This document shows, one piece after another, positions 1-5,483 of a DNA stretch of 8,082 nt. Location: contig DAOVKD010000019.1 of assembly GCA_030631975.1 (NCBI GenBank), forward strand, positions 1 through 8,082, in the 5' to 3' direction. Made by a program: the position numbers and the translations under genes. This DNA is from Candidatus Woesearchaeota archaeon (GTDB lineage: Archaea; Nanobdellota; Nanobdellia; Woesearchaeales; GW2011-AR4). The notes under the pieces were generated by a model. That model ran no database searches. It was not told the DNA's origin and worked only from the letters and a program-made list of their open reading frames with translations. How positions within the stretch are numbered: position 1 is the stretch's first letter; every line of letters starts with the position of its first letter.

Positions 1-305
1 ATGTTTATGACAAATATGGGATAACAATAGAATTTCACGGCGCATGCGGTGTTCATGGTTTAGAGCAATACATAAAAAAATACAATATCTCTCCTGATGT
101 TTTGTGCATTGCCCAAATAACAGCTAATCCTTACAAATACCATGAAGATATCAAAAAATTAATTGGGGTAGAACCTAAAAAGCCAAAGGCTTATGAATGG
201 TTTGATGGAAGGGAACTGGCTGGAACAACCATGCCCTTTAGCTATGGTAAACTAAAAAAACTCATTCTGGAAATCGCACAACAAACTAAAACCAACAAAA
301 CTTGA
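1..305 (+). CDS. C-terminal part of an unrecognised protein (5' end outside window)
   Basis: The reading frame is open from base 3, with no stop, to a TGA at 303-305, so the gene begins upstream of the window. The Met at 102 is internal, because the same frame reads on through coding-like sequence before it. About 100 residues are visible. They include a Gly/His/Cys-rich stretch reading EFHGACGVHG, then a mixed helical region with basic patches, and end in a Lys/Thr-rich tail. HGACGVHG could be a metal- or substrate-binding loop, but I do not recognise the family and assign no function. The gene is convergent with the transglutaminase-like gene, with about 80 AT-rich bases between the two stops. 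Confidence is high that this is coding and low on identity. Confidence 0.7.
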   Translation, partial: VYDKYGITIEFHGACGVHGLEQYIKKYNISPDVLCIAQITANPYKYHEDIKKLIGVEPKKPKAYEWFDGRELAGTTMPFSYGKLKKLILEIAQQTKTNKT

Positions 306-350
306 TGTAATATATAAACTGAATTTATTTCTTCCTAAAAAATATTTTCA

Positions 351-387
351 TAACAACAATAAAAACAAAAACAGCGCCAAAGGCTGT
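351..387 (-). terminator. Hairpin plus T-tract terminator of the transglutaminase-like gene
   Basis: On the minus strand an ACAGC/GCTGT stem (371-387) overlaps the stop codon. It is followed at once by a T-rich run (TTTTTGTTTTTATTG). Archaeal termination depends mainly on oligo-T, so the T-run is the stronger part of this call. Confidence 0.5.
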
Positions 388-2375
388 TATACCAAGTTCT
401 CAAGAAACAACATAAATTGGTTTAAAGCCAATAAAACATTTTGTATTAGAGTAACATTAACAATCTCAACAGAAAATGTTTCCTGTGTTTTGTAAGCTCT
501 TCCATTTCCATCCTCATATTTAACAAGAATATTGAACTCATTGATTCCTTTCTTCAAATTCCTGCCAAGCAGATTAATTACAAATTTCCTGTCCTCAGAA
601 AGTTCTTTTACAGTCCATGTTTTTTTGAAGTTATTTTGAGCAACAGTGATTGCTGCATTATATGGGGTTGAAACGGATTCTCTGCTCAGCAAAAACTTAA
701 TCTTAAAACTGTCTTCATATTCAACATCATTAGGAGACTCTACGTCTTTTATTTTGATTTCGGGCTCGTCTAAAACATTATATTCAATATATTCTGCCTT
801 GGAAAGATCAGCGCTTTTTACCTTAAATACAGATTCCTGATTTCCTGTTGCAGATTTTTCAACAGAATAATTGAAGCTTTTTTCCTGCGCAATTCCTAAA
901 TCAGATTTAATGCATTCAGATTCAAAACATACATTTAAATTCTTTAAGACAGTATTTCCAATGTTCTTAATCCTGCATTTAAGCAGGGCTTTCTCATAAG
1001 AATAAAATTCTTTTTCATCAATTTCACAATCAATTTTTACATCTTTGGAATAAATCTTTTCCTCTTCCTCCTTTTTTTGATTCAGTATATTATTTATTTC
1101 CTCAAATGAATAGGTAATATCGCCTTTTTTTGATTTAAAATCTGCATTTTTCTCAGAGCCCCTTAAAGTGCTTACTGTAATGGGAAAGGTATAAATAAAA
1201 TTTTTCTTTGAATCATCTGTTAATTTAATAATCCAGAAAACACTTTTCTTTTTCCCTGGCTTTAATAAAATATTCCTGAAAACATCTCCAGTTATCTCAA
1301 CTTCTTTTGGCCTTGATATATAAACCTCTGATGAAATATAATAATCTTCAGAATTCTCTAGAACAGCTTCTATAAGGTTATAAGAGCCAAAACCAATGTT
1401 TTGCTTTAAAATATTAACATCTATGCTGATTGGATCTTTAACTCTTCCAATTGTCTCCTGCAAAGAAGCGCTCATATCTAATTTCTTTGTTTCCAAGTCT
1501 GTATTTCTTGCTGCCCATTTGTATTGTACAGAAGGTTCATTACTGTCAACAGATTCTTTTAATTTTACATGCGTCGGGTCAATGTAGCCAAACTGGCCGT
1601 AAGTTACATCATAAGGAACCCAGCCATAACCAGGAAAGTATATTTCTGCCCAGCCATGAGGGCCCCAGTTTTCTGGAAACAATTCACTTTCTGTATAAGC
1701 AATTCCAGACACAAATTTTCCTGGAATTCCCAAGGACCTCAGCATTGCGATAAACAAGGAAGTTATCTCATCGCAGACACCTTGCCTATAATCCAGAACC
1801 CATGATGCTTTCTGGCTTGCATCTGCTGTTAAGGTGCTTAGGTCATACTCTATGTTGTTTTTTGCCCATTCCGCAGTCTTATGCGCAACTACATACAAGT
1901 CATCTTCCCCTTCTGCAATCTCTGAAGCAAAGCCAATTATATCCTCATCATTAGAATCAATTATTTCACTTGGTTGTGTAAATTGCTTAAGTTCTTCTGG
2001 CAGGTCCAAAATGGGAAATTTGACTTTGTCTTTTACCTTGACAATATTGTTATTTATTCTTATTTTTGCATTATATCCAAAATTTATTTTGTTCTTTGGG
2101 TTTTGCCAGCTAAACAGCATGGCATTGTTCTCTACCTCTGCTTCCGGCTCAATCCTAAGGTTAAGCACTTCCTGGTTAAAACATTCATGAGGATAATGCG
2201 ACAGATTTACATTAATGTATTTTACACTGCTATCAGAAGATGTTGGTTTAATTATTGCTTCCGAAGATACATTAATGTTAATTACAAGATTCTGGCTATT
2301 GCGGTGCCAATCTTCCTGCGCATAAACTGTATTAGCAAGAAAAATAATGCAGAAAAACAATAATATTTTTTTCAT
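387..2375 (-). CDS. Secreted or membrane-anchored transglutaminase-like (papain-fold) protein
   Basis: The product is about 662 residues. It starts with a signal peptide: KK, then ILLFFCIIFLA, with likely cleavage after TVYA. The transglutaminase-like core lies at about residues 160-265, with catalytic Cys201 in RQGVCDE, His240 in WGPHGWAE and Asp256 in PYDVTYG, the usual Cys-His-Asp order. About 380 residues follow that look like beta-rich, CARDB/Ig-like extracellular modules (for example DCEIDEKEF, LKCRIKNIGN). The last ~20 residues are hydrophobic (LIQNVLLALNQF) and could anchor the protein. Family knowledge suggests a peptidase or cross-linking role outside the membrane; the substrate is unknown. 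Start choice: an in-frame ATG also exists at 2390, but a TATA box (TTTTTAAA, 2405-2398) sits 30 bases before the ATG at 2375, fitting a leaderless transcript. It is transcribed alone and convergent with the gene at 1-305. Confidence 0.85.
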   Translation of the reverse strand: MKKILLFFCIIFLANTVYAQEDWHRNSQNLVININVSSEAIIKPTSSDSSVKYINVNLSHYPHECFNQEVLNLRIEPEAEVENNAMLFSWQNPKNKINFGYNAKIRINNNIVKVKDKVKFPILDLPEELKQFTQPSEIIDSNDEDIIGFASEIAEGEDDLYVVAHKTAEWAKNNIEYDLSTLTADASQKASWVLDYRQGVCDEITSLFIAMLRSLGIPGKFVSGIAYTESELFPENWGPHGWAEIYFPGYGWVPYDVTYGQFGYIDPTHVKLKESVDSNEPSVQYKWAARNTDLETKKLDMSASLQETIGRVKDPISIDVNILKQNIGFGSYNLIEAVLENSEDYYISSEVYISRPKEVEITGDVFRNILLKPGKKKSVFWIIKLTDDSKKNFIYTFPITVSTLRGSEKNADFKSKKGDITYSFEEINNILNQKKEEEEKIYSKDVKIDCEIDEKEFYSYEKALLKCRIKNIGNTVLKNLNVCFESECIKSDLGIAQEKSFNYSVEKSATGNQESVFKVKSADLSKAEYIEYNVLDEPEIKIKDVESPNDVEYEDSFKIKFLLSRESVSTPYNAAITVAQNNFKKTWTVKELSEDRKFVINLLGRNLKKGINEFNILVKYEDGNGRAYKTQETFSVEIVNVTLIQNVLLALNQFMLFLENLV

Positions 2376-2397
2376 TTCTTTGTTTCTCATTTTTTTG

Positions 2398-2405
2398 TTT
2401 AAAAA
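2398..2405 (-). promoter_or_regulatory. TATA box of the transglutaminase-like gene
   Basis: TTTTTAAA on the minus strand, first base 30 upstream of the ATG at 2375 and only 15 upstream of the ATG at 2390. The spacing matches the tRNA and trmI promoters of this window and favours the downstream start. Confidence 0.55.
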
Positions 2406-2440
2406 TGTATTGGTTTAATTATTCGATTTTTTTGTTTTGT

Positions 2441-2647
2441 CAAAAACCACCAGTCAAAGACGGGTAGCATGTTGCTGAACGCAACACCTCATAGTGGTTT
2501 TTGAGCACACTAAGAAATTTGCTTTGCGAATTTCTGGTGCACCAAAAATTTGCTATAGGCAAATTTTTTAGTGTGTTCAGAAATATACCACATTACTCAG
2601 TGTTGCAGGACTTCGTCCATTAATCACAGACTGATGGTATATTTCTG
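2441..2647. repeat. Element A: three abutting stem-loops, related to element C
   Basis: Three long stems follow one another without spacers. Stem 1 is CAAAAACCAC/GTGGTTTTTG (2441-2450/2494-2503), perfect over 10 bp, enclosing a TGTTGC/GCAACA hairpin (2470-2486). Stem 2 is AGCACACTAA/TTAGTGTGTT (2504-2513/2568-2577), 10 bp with one G-U, closing a branched loop with two similar hairpins (2514-2534 and 2544-2568). Stem 3 is a perfect 13 bp (2578-2590/2635-2647) enclosing TCAGT/ACTGA. No ORF spans the region. Parts of stem-loops 1 and 3 recur in element C (6577-6697). It could be a structured RNA, a MITE-like mobile repeat, or boundary DNA. Function and transcribed strand are unknown. Confidence 0.7.
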
Positions 2648-2736
2648 ACATATTAATTTTATTATTGTTTCCAATATTGAATTATTTTTTGTTGGAGTTT
2701 TTATTATTGTATTTTATTTTTTAATTCCCTAGAATT

Positions 2737-2837
2737 ATGGGCCTCCCCATTATGGTCGGCAACATTGCTGATTGCGCGCGTTAAGAACCCGTTCGCAATA
2801 CTGCGGGATTATCAATCTTTGCTGCAAGAACCTGCAG
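2737..2837. other. GC-rich hairpin-rich block, possible non-coding RNA
   Basis: This roughly 100-base stretch is clearly richer in GC than the surrounding AT-rich intergenic DNA. It holds several short stems: ATGGG/CCCAT (2737-2750), TCGGCA/TGCTGA (2756-2771), GATTG/CAATC (2770-2774/2813-2817) enclosing CGCA/TGCG (2794-2805), and CTGCA/TGCAG (2822-2837). In AT-rich archaea GC islands often mark structured RNAs. I could match it to no RNase P, SRP, tRNA or box C/D consensus. It lies just upstream of the tRNA-Ser promoter. Between it and element A (2648-2736) I see only T/A-rich sequence. Confidence 0.35.
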
Positions 2838-2849
2838 ATTATAATAAGT

Positions 2850-2857
2850 TTTATAAA
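2850..2857 (+). promoter_or_regulatory. TATA box of the tRNA-Ser / aIF5A unit
   Basis: TTTATAAA, 33 to 26 bases before the first base of tRNA-Ser, the expected archaeal spacing. It probably also drives aIF5A, because no other TATA box lies between the tRNA and that gene's ATG. Confidence 0.65.
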
Positions 2858-2882
2858 TAAAATTACAATTACTTTCTTTTAT

Positions 2883-2997
2883 GCCGAGGTCGCATAGCCT
2901 GGCCATTGCGAAGGATTGCTAGGACTATTTTCCTCAAGGACTGTCATAAAGATCCTTTGTCCTTCGGGGCACGGGAGTTCAAATCTCCCCCTCGGCG
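2883..2997 (+). tRNA. tRNA-Ser(GCU) with one intron
   Basis: This is a class II tRNA. The acceptor GCCGAGG/CCTCGGC is 7 bp perfect, the discriminator is G, the D-stem is GCA/TGC, and the anticodon stem is AAGGA/TCCTT. The spliced loop is TTGCTAA with anticodon GCT (2918-2920). The long variable arm is GTCC-TTCG-GGGC, which rules out a class I tRNA, and the T arm is GGGAG-TTCAAAT-CTCCC. Ser rather than Leu follows from the anticodon and G73. A 30-base intron (2922-2951) sits after position 37, giving a mature length of 85 bases. CCA is not encoded. The T-loop has A57 and A58, the residues methylated by the TrmI family. Six T residues follow directly, and the aIF5A ATG comes 9 bases after the tRNA end. 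Confidence 0.92.
2922..2951 (+). other. tRNA-Ser intron (canonical 37/38)
   Basis: The 30-base intron is set by a BHB fold. The 5' bulge is TA|G (2920-2922) and the 3' bulge AG|A (2950-2952). The central helix is TTGC against ATAA, with two A-U pairs, one G-U and one C-A mismatch. The intron hairpin starts GAC/GTC (2923-2925/2943-2945) and continues TCC/GGA. Confidence 0.85.
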
Positions 2998-3006
2998 TTT
3001 TTTAAA

Positions 3007-3390
3007 ATGTCATCCGCATCAGAACTAAAAAAAGGCAGTTACTTCATTTATAATGGAGAACCTGTTTGTGTAGTAAGAAAAGAAATTGTTGTCTATGGAA
3101 CTCATTCCCACAGCAAGCTAAAACTTTTTATCCAGGGGTTAAACAAGAAGGGTGAAAGAAGCATTAATCTGCACCATACAGATAAAGTTGAAATTGTTGA
3201 CATAATAAGGAAAACAGGCCAGATTATTTCAAAAGCAGGCAATAAAGTGCAGATAATGGACAATGTGAGTTATGAAACTTTGGATGGAAATGCTCCTGAA
3301 GGGTTACTTAATAGACTTAATGAAGGCGACAATGTCATTTTTGTTGAATTTAAGGGAAATATCCAGATTATTGAGAAAAAACAGGGTTAA
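3007..3390 (+). CDS. Translation factor aIF5A lacking the hypusine lysine
   Basis: This 127-residue protein matches archaeal aIF5A along its length: ELKKGSYFIYNGEPVCVV in the N-terminal SH3-like domain, KVEIVDIIRKTGQII at the domain junction, and VQIMDNVSYETLDG with PEGLL in the C-terminal OB domain. aIF5A binds the ribosomal E site and relieves stalling. In the family the loop reads GKHGxAK and its first Lys is turned into (deoxy)hypusine. Here the aligned loop reads GTHSHSK (residues 31-37), so the modified position is Thr32 (codon 3100-3102), while the following His and the later Lys37 are kept. The frame is intact and conserved elsewhere, so this is not decay. The ATG lies 9 bases after tRNA-Ser, with no Shine-Dalgarno site and no room for its own TATA box, which points to cotranscription with the tRNA. 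Confidence 0.9.
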   Translation: MSSASELKKGSYFIYNGEPVCVVRKEIVVYGTHSHSKLKLFIQGLNKKGERSINLHHTDKVEIVDIIRKTGQIISKAGNKVQIMDNVSYETLDGNAPEGLLNRLNEGDNVIFVEFKGNIQIIEKKQG

Positions 3391-3404
3391 AGTTATTAGT
3401 AATG

Positions 3405-3412
3405 TTTTTAAA
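3405..3412 (+). promoter_or_regulatory. TATA box of initiator tRNA-Met
   Basis: TTTTTAAA, 33 to 26 bases upstream of the tRNA start, located just after the aIF5A stop codon. The spacing equals that of the tRNA-Ser box, so the initiator tRNA probably has its own promoter. Confidence 0.6.
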
Positions 3413-3468
3413 GTTGCTGGAATTCTTATTTTTATACAGCGGAGTAGGGCAGTCAGGAGTGCCCGGAG

Positions 3469-3492
3469 AGTTAGTGACCTGCTAGTACGGAA
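3469..3492 (+). other. Initiator tRNA intron 1 (position 29/30)
   Basis: 24 bases. The bulges are AG|A (3467-3469) and AA|G (3491-3493). The central helix CCGG (3463-3466) faces ACGG (3487-3490), with three of four pairs. The intron hairpin is GTTAGT/GCTAGT (3470-3475/3481-3486), including G-U pairs. Confidence 0.75.
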
Positions 3493-3500
3493 GGCTCATA

Positions 3501-3515
3501 AGCATCTCCTGTGAT
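3501..3515 (+). other. Initiator tRNA intron 2 (canonical 37/38)
   Basis: Only 15 bases. The bulges are TA|A (3499-3501) and AT|A (3514-3516). The central helix CTCA faces TGTG (3510-3513), with three of four pairs and a U-U mismatch. There is almost no intron stem, so this is a bulge-helix-loop form. Confidence 0.65.
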
Positions 3516-3523
3516 ACCCTCAG

Positions 3524-3552
3524 ATGTCATGAGTTAACTCATAACAGAGGAA
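3524..3552 (+). other. Initiator tRNA intron 3 (variable loop, 45/46)
   Basis: 29 bases. The central helix CCTC/GAGG (3518-3521/3547-3550) is perfect. The bulges are AG|A (3522-3524) and AA|G (3551-3553). The intron hairpin TGTCATGAG/CTCATAACA has one mismatch and a TTAA loop. Splicing restores the variable loop AGGTC. Confidence 0.75.
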
Positions 3553-3648
3553 GTCGGAGGTTCAAATCCTCTCTCCGCTATTTTTTTCTTAATTTTTCTT
3601 ATTTTACATCACATTTTAGAGTTCAACTATTAAATTATGATTTTTTCT

Positions 3649-3673
3649 CACTGGACACAAAAACCACTGGACA
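3649..3673 (+). promoter_or_regulatory. Direct repeat CACTGGACA x2 upstream of the endonuclease promoter
   Basis: Two identical 9-mers (3649-3657 and 3665-3673) start 16 bases apart and end about 13 bases before the TATA box at 3687. Spacing and position fit an activator or repressor site. They could also be a nuclease recognition feature. The role is inference. Confidence 0.35.
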
Positions 3674-3686
3674 TTTACGCGTGAGG

Positions 3687-3696
3687 TATTTAAATA
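3687..3696 (+). promoter_or_regulatory. TATA box of the LAGLIDADG gene
   Basis: TATTTAAATA. A start site about 26-30 bases on would leave a leader of roughly 25 bases before the ATG at 3743. That leader holds ACAAC-ATAA-GTTGT (3721-3734). The segment TTTACAT at 3706-3712 can pair with ATGTAAA at 3735-3741 around it. Confidence 0.5.
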
Positions 3697-3742
3697 CAAA
3701 ATCATTTACATAGTTTCACAACAACATAAGTTGTAATGTAAA

Positions 3743-4354
3743 ATGAATTTAACAAAAATTAATACTAAAAAACTAGCAGAGTTAGTTGGAATTTTACTCG
3801 GTGATGGATATCTAAGCTCCTCAACTAACAGAGTGAAAATTAGTTTTAATTCTAAGGATGATGCAGAATATATATCCTATGTGGATAAATTGATAGTAGA
3901 GATATTTGATGTAAAACCAATTTGGAAGCAGAGAGCAAATGAAAATACAGCAGAATTGTACATATTTAGAAGATATATCCTACGTTTTCTCATTAACAAC
4001 GTTGGGATTAAAGTTTCTCCTAAATGGAATAATGCTACTATTCCTTCTCAATCCTTATCTTCTAAATTAGACCTACAAGTACTTAGAGGATATTTTGACA
4101 CTGATGGGTGCCTTGTTACAACAAATAATAATGGTACAATATACCCAAGACTTGAAATGAAAGTAAGTCCATCACCAATGCAAAAACAATTTATAGATAT
4201 ACTAAAGAAATACAAATTTTCATTTGGAGTCTATCAGATTGGTAACAGGAAAATAAGAATCCAACTAAATGGAAAAAACCAACTTAAAATGTGGGTTAAA
4301 TTAGTTGGATTCAGCAATAAAAAGCATAAAGATAAAATCAAGAGGTTTCTTTAA
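3743..4354 (+). CDS. Free-standing LAGLIDADG homing endonuclease
   Basis: This 203-residue protein has two LAGLIDADG motifs: residues 11-22 (LAELVGILLGDG) and 111-122 (LQVLRGYFDTDG), with catalytic acidic residues expected at Asp21 and Asp121. Each motif is followed by a beta-rich DNA-contacting half (KISFNSKDDAEY; IRIQLNGKNQLK), so this is a monomeric two-motif enzyme of usual length. Such proteins cleave long, near-unique DNA sites and spread introns or inteins; some act as maturases. No host intron or intein flanks it here. It stands alone about 160 bases downstream of the three-intron initiator tRNA, with its own promoter. Its 3' end overlaps the convergent Cys-rich gene by 17 bases. It could also be a domesticated regulator. 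Confidence 0.85.
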   Translation: MNLTKINTKKLAELVGILLGDGYLSSSTNRVKISFNSKDDAEYISYVDKLIVEIFDVKPIWKQRANENTAELYIFRRYILRFLINNVGIKVSPKWNNATIPSQSLSSKLDLQVLRGYFDTDGCLVTTNNNGTIYPRLEMKVSPSPMQKQFIDILKKYKFSFGVYQIGNRKIRIQLNGKNQLKMWVKLVGFSNKKHKDKIKRFL

Positions 4355-4835
4355 CCTTTTTCTCAAACTCTTTCAGCAAAGAATCATTGTCCATTTTTAT
4401 GGAATAAGTAAATCTATCCAGTTTTTTTGATTTGACAAAATCCAGAAATTGTTTTTGTTTTTCTTTGCTCCAGGCCTGAAACAAAATATAAGTTTTACAT
4501 CCATCATCTTTATCTTTTTCGCAATCTGGATCTTCCCCCCTGTAATCCTTACCATGGTGCAGTGCAGGATGGCCTGGACAGAAGAATTTTCCATCTTTGA
4601 AAACAACATTAGCGCAAACACCAGAGGATCTGAGCTCTGTAGTCCGAGTCATGAAAGATTTAATGAATTTGCTTTTATGAAATTCCCGAGTATTTTTTCT
4701 TATGTCTCTCATTAATTTTTTCTTATGGCTGTAATCATTGCCGCAACAGCCGAAACAGCTTAATTCTAATTCCTCTAGTTGACATAAATCTGCCATTTTT
4801 ATTTTACTTTTAAGATTATTAAGAAAAAACTGCAT
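4338..4835 (-). CDS. Cys-rich, probably metal-binding small protein of unknown function
   Basis: The product is 165 residues from the ATG at 4835, or 152 from the ATG at 4796 (MADLCQLEE). The first leaves an 11-base gap after the upstream HPF-like stop and fits an operon; the second starts nearer the first Cys. Numbered from 4835, Cys lie at 18, 27, 30, 31, 74, 86, 105 and 113, with the cluster SCFGCCGNDY near the N terminus and the segment FFCPGHPALHHG in the middle. This suggests two to three Zn or Fe-S sites, in the style of YkgJ-type cysteine-cluster proteins, but I cannot name the family. A Lys-rich linker (residues 38-60) and a helical tail complete it. It is probably transcribed with the HPF-like gene at 4847-5176 and overlaps the endonuclease 3' end. 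Confidence 0.75.
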   Translation of the reverse strand: MQFFLNNLKSKIKMADLCQLEELELSCFGCCGNDYSHKKKLMRDIRKNTREFHKSKFIKSFMTRTTELRSSGVCANVVFKDGKFFCPGHPALHHGKDYRGEDPDCEKDKDDGCKTYILFQAWSKEKQKQFLDFVKSKKLDRFTYSIKMDNDSLLKEFEKKVKETS

Positions 4836-4846
4836 CCTAAATGTCT

Positions 4847-5176
4847 TTAACGCACTTTTTTGTGCTGGTCATCAGTATGTAAGCTATGCTGCAGTTCTCT
4901 TATGACATCCCTAAAAGAGCTATGCAATGCTTTCTCTAAATCCCAATCAAAAGTTTTTGTAGAAGCAAAGATCCTGGCAGGGGCAATTACTTTCACATGG
5001 ACAGAATACTTTTTCTGCCTTCCTTCTTTTTCATAGCCCTTTATATGAACCGCCAAAGAAATGATTTTTTTGATTTCCCTTTGGATTTTTCCATAATACC
5101 TGTTGGCAAGCCTGTTGACAGACTCTATTTCCATTTCATCCAAATCTTTTATTCCTATGATTTGTATTGGCTCCAT
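4847..5176 (-). CDS. HPF/RaiA-like (S30AE fold) ribosome-associated protein, copy 1
   Basis: This 109-residue protein has the beta-alpha-beta-beta-beta-alpha order of the short ribosome hibernation factor fold: IQIIGIKDLD (strand 1), a helix with Tyr/Lys/Arg, LAVHIKGYEK, KKYSVHVKVIAP, then a terminal helix (LEKALHSSFRDVIRELQ) and a basic tail DDQHKKVR. It aligns end to end with the protein at 5536-5844 (KYSVHVKV against KYEIHAKL). Family members bind the small subunit between the A and P sites in resting cells; that role here is inferred. The start is supported by a TATA-like ATATAAATA 32 bases upstream, so a leaderless mRNA is likely. It heads a two-gene unit with the Cys-rich gene and is divergent from its paralogue across element B. 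Confidence 0.72.
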   Translation of the reverse strand: MEPIQIIGIKDLDEMEIESVNRLANRYYGKIQREIKKIISLAVHIKGYEKEGRQKKYSVHVKVIAPARIFASTKTFDWDLEKALHSSFRDVIRELQHSLHTDDQHKKVR

Positions 5177-5199
5177 AAATTTTAAACTTTATTAGGTGG

Positions 5200-5208
5200 T
5201 ATTTATAT
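5200..5208 (-). promoter_or_regulatory. TATA box of HPF-like copy 1
   Basis: ATATAAATA on the minus strand, beginning 32 bases before the ATG at 5176. This spacing implies transcription starting at or very near the start codon. Confidence 0.5.
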
Positions 5209-5255
5209 TTTGTTATTAGCAATGTAGATACGGCTTCGTTCAAAAATTCTTTTTA

Positions 5256-5449
5256 GGGTTGTGCCAGAGCAGACTTTAGTCAAAATGCTGCATCTTGATT
5301 TTACAGCGAAAACCAACAGACAAATTATATTGGTTTTCTGGGTTTGCTAACGCAAACCTTCTAAAAAGTTTTACGTTCAGATACACAGCATTTTAATTAA
5401 TATCATTGCATGCTTTTGCCCGCCCACCTCCCCTAAATTAGGCACAACC
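5256..5449. repeat. Element B: structured repeat with terminal inverted repeats
   Basis: The ends are GGTTGTGCC (5257-5265) and GGCACAACC (5441-5449), perfect over 9 bp. Nested inside are AAAATGCTG/CAGCATTTT (5282-5290/5386-5394) and two adjoining hairpins, GAAAACCAA/TTGGTTTTC (5308-5338) and GGTTTGC-TAAC-GCAAACC (5341-5358). CTTTTTAG (5249-5256) could also pair with 5361-5368, crossing the other stems. The first 24 bases recur at 8059-8082 with two differences, so it is dispersed. There is no ORF. It fills most of the 359-base gap between the two HPF-like genes. It may be a MITE-like element or a structured RNA. Confidence 0.65.
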
Positions 5450-5483
5450 TATTTTTTTGGATGAAACCTGTCAATACAAAAAC

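Larger units (their letters stand above)
3438..3580 (+). tRNA. Initiator tRNA-Met(CAU) interrupted by three introns
   Basis: The acceptor is AGCGGAG/CTCCGCT, with the A1-U72 pair typical of archaeal initiators, and A73. The D arm is GGGC-AGTCAGGAGT-GCCC and the T arm GGAGG-TTCAAAT-CCTCT. The 143-base gene becomes a normal 75-base tRNA only if three introns are removed: 3469-3492 (between 29 and 30), 3501-3515 (37/38) and 3524-3552 (45/46). The spliced anticodon arm is then GAGGG-CTCATAA-CCCTC, with the three G-C pairs that mark initiators, and the variable loop is AGGTC as in other archaeal initiators. Each junction can be drawn in a BHB-like fold. CCA is not encoded. T-tracts at 3581-3587 and 3593-3597 end the gene. 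The gene identity is near certain; the exact edges of intron 2 are the least secure. Confidence 0.88.

Noticed and set aside
646..2363. Plus-strand ORFs of 63-129 codons opposite the transglutaminase-like gene
   Set aside because: They lie antisense to a protein with a signal peptide and complete catalytic motifs, and their translations show no domain-like pattern.
2441..2647. Element A as a box C/D guide RNA
   Set aside because: CTGA and TGATGG occur near 2631-2647, but the boxes overlap or lie within a 13-bp stem, and no second C/D pair at proper spacing is present.
2441..2650. CRISPR array
   Set aside because: The repeats are inverted, differ in sequence and have no regular direct-repeat/spacer periodicity; no cas gene is present.
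3272..3514. 80-codon plus-strand ORF overlapping aIF5A and the initiator tRNA
   Set aside because: It is a frame-shifted shadow of aIF5A running into a tRNA gene.
3538..3544. Second CTCATAA in the initiator tRNA gene as the true anticodon loop
   Set aside because: Its flanks (AA before, CAGAG after) give no 5-bp anticodon stem with any upstream segment, whereas the copy at 3495-3501 yields GAGGG/CCCTC after splicing.
4397..5185. Short ORFs on either strand within the Cys-rich and HPF-like genes
   Set aside because: Shadows in alternate frames of genes supported by motifs, paralogy and promoter spacing.
5256..5449. Element B as RNase P RNA or SRP RNA
   Set aside because: I could not find the conserved P4 core of RNase P or the helix-8 GNAR region of SRP RNA, and the partial second copy at 8059 argues for a repeat.
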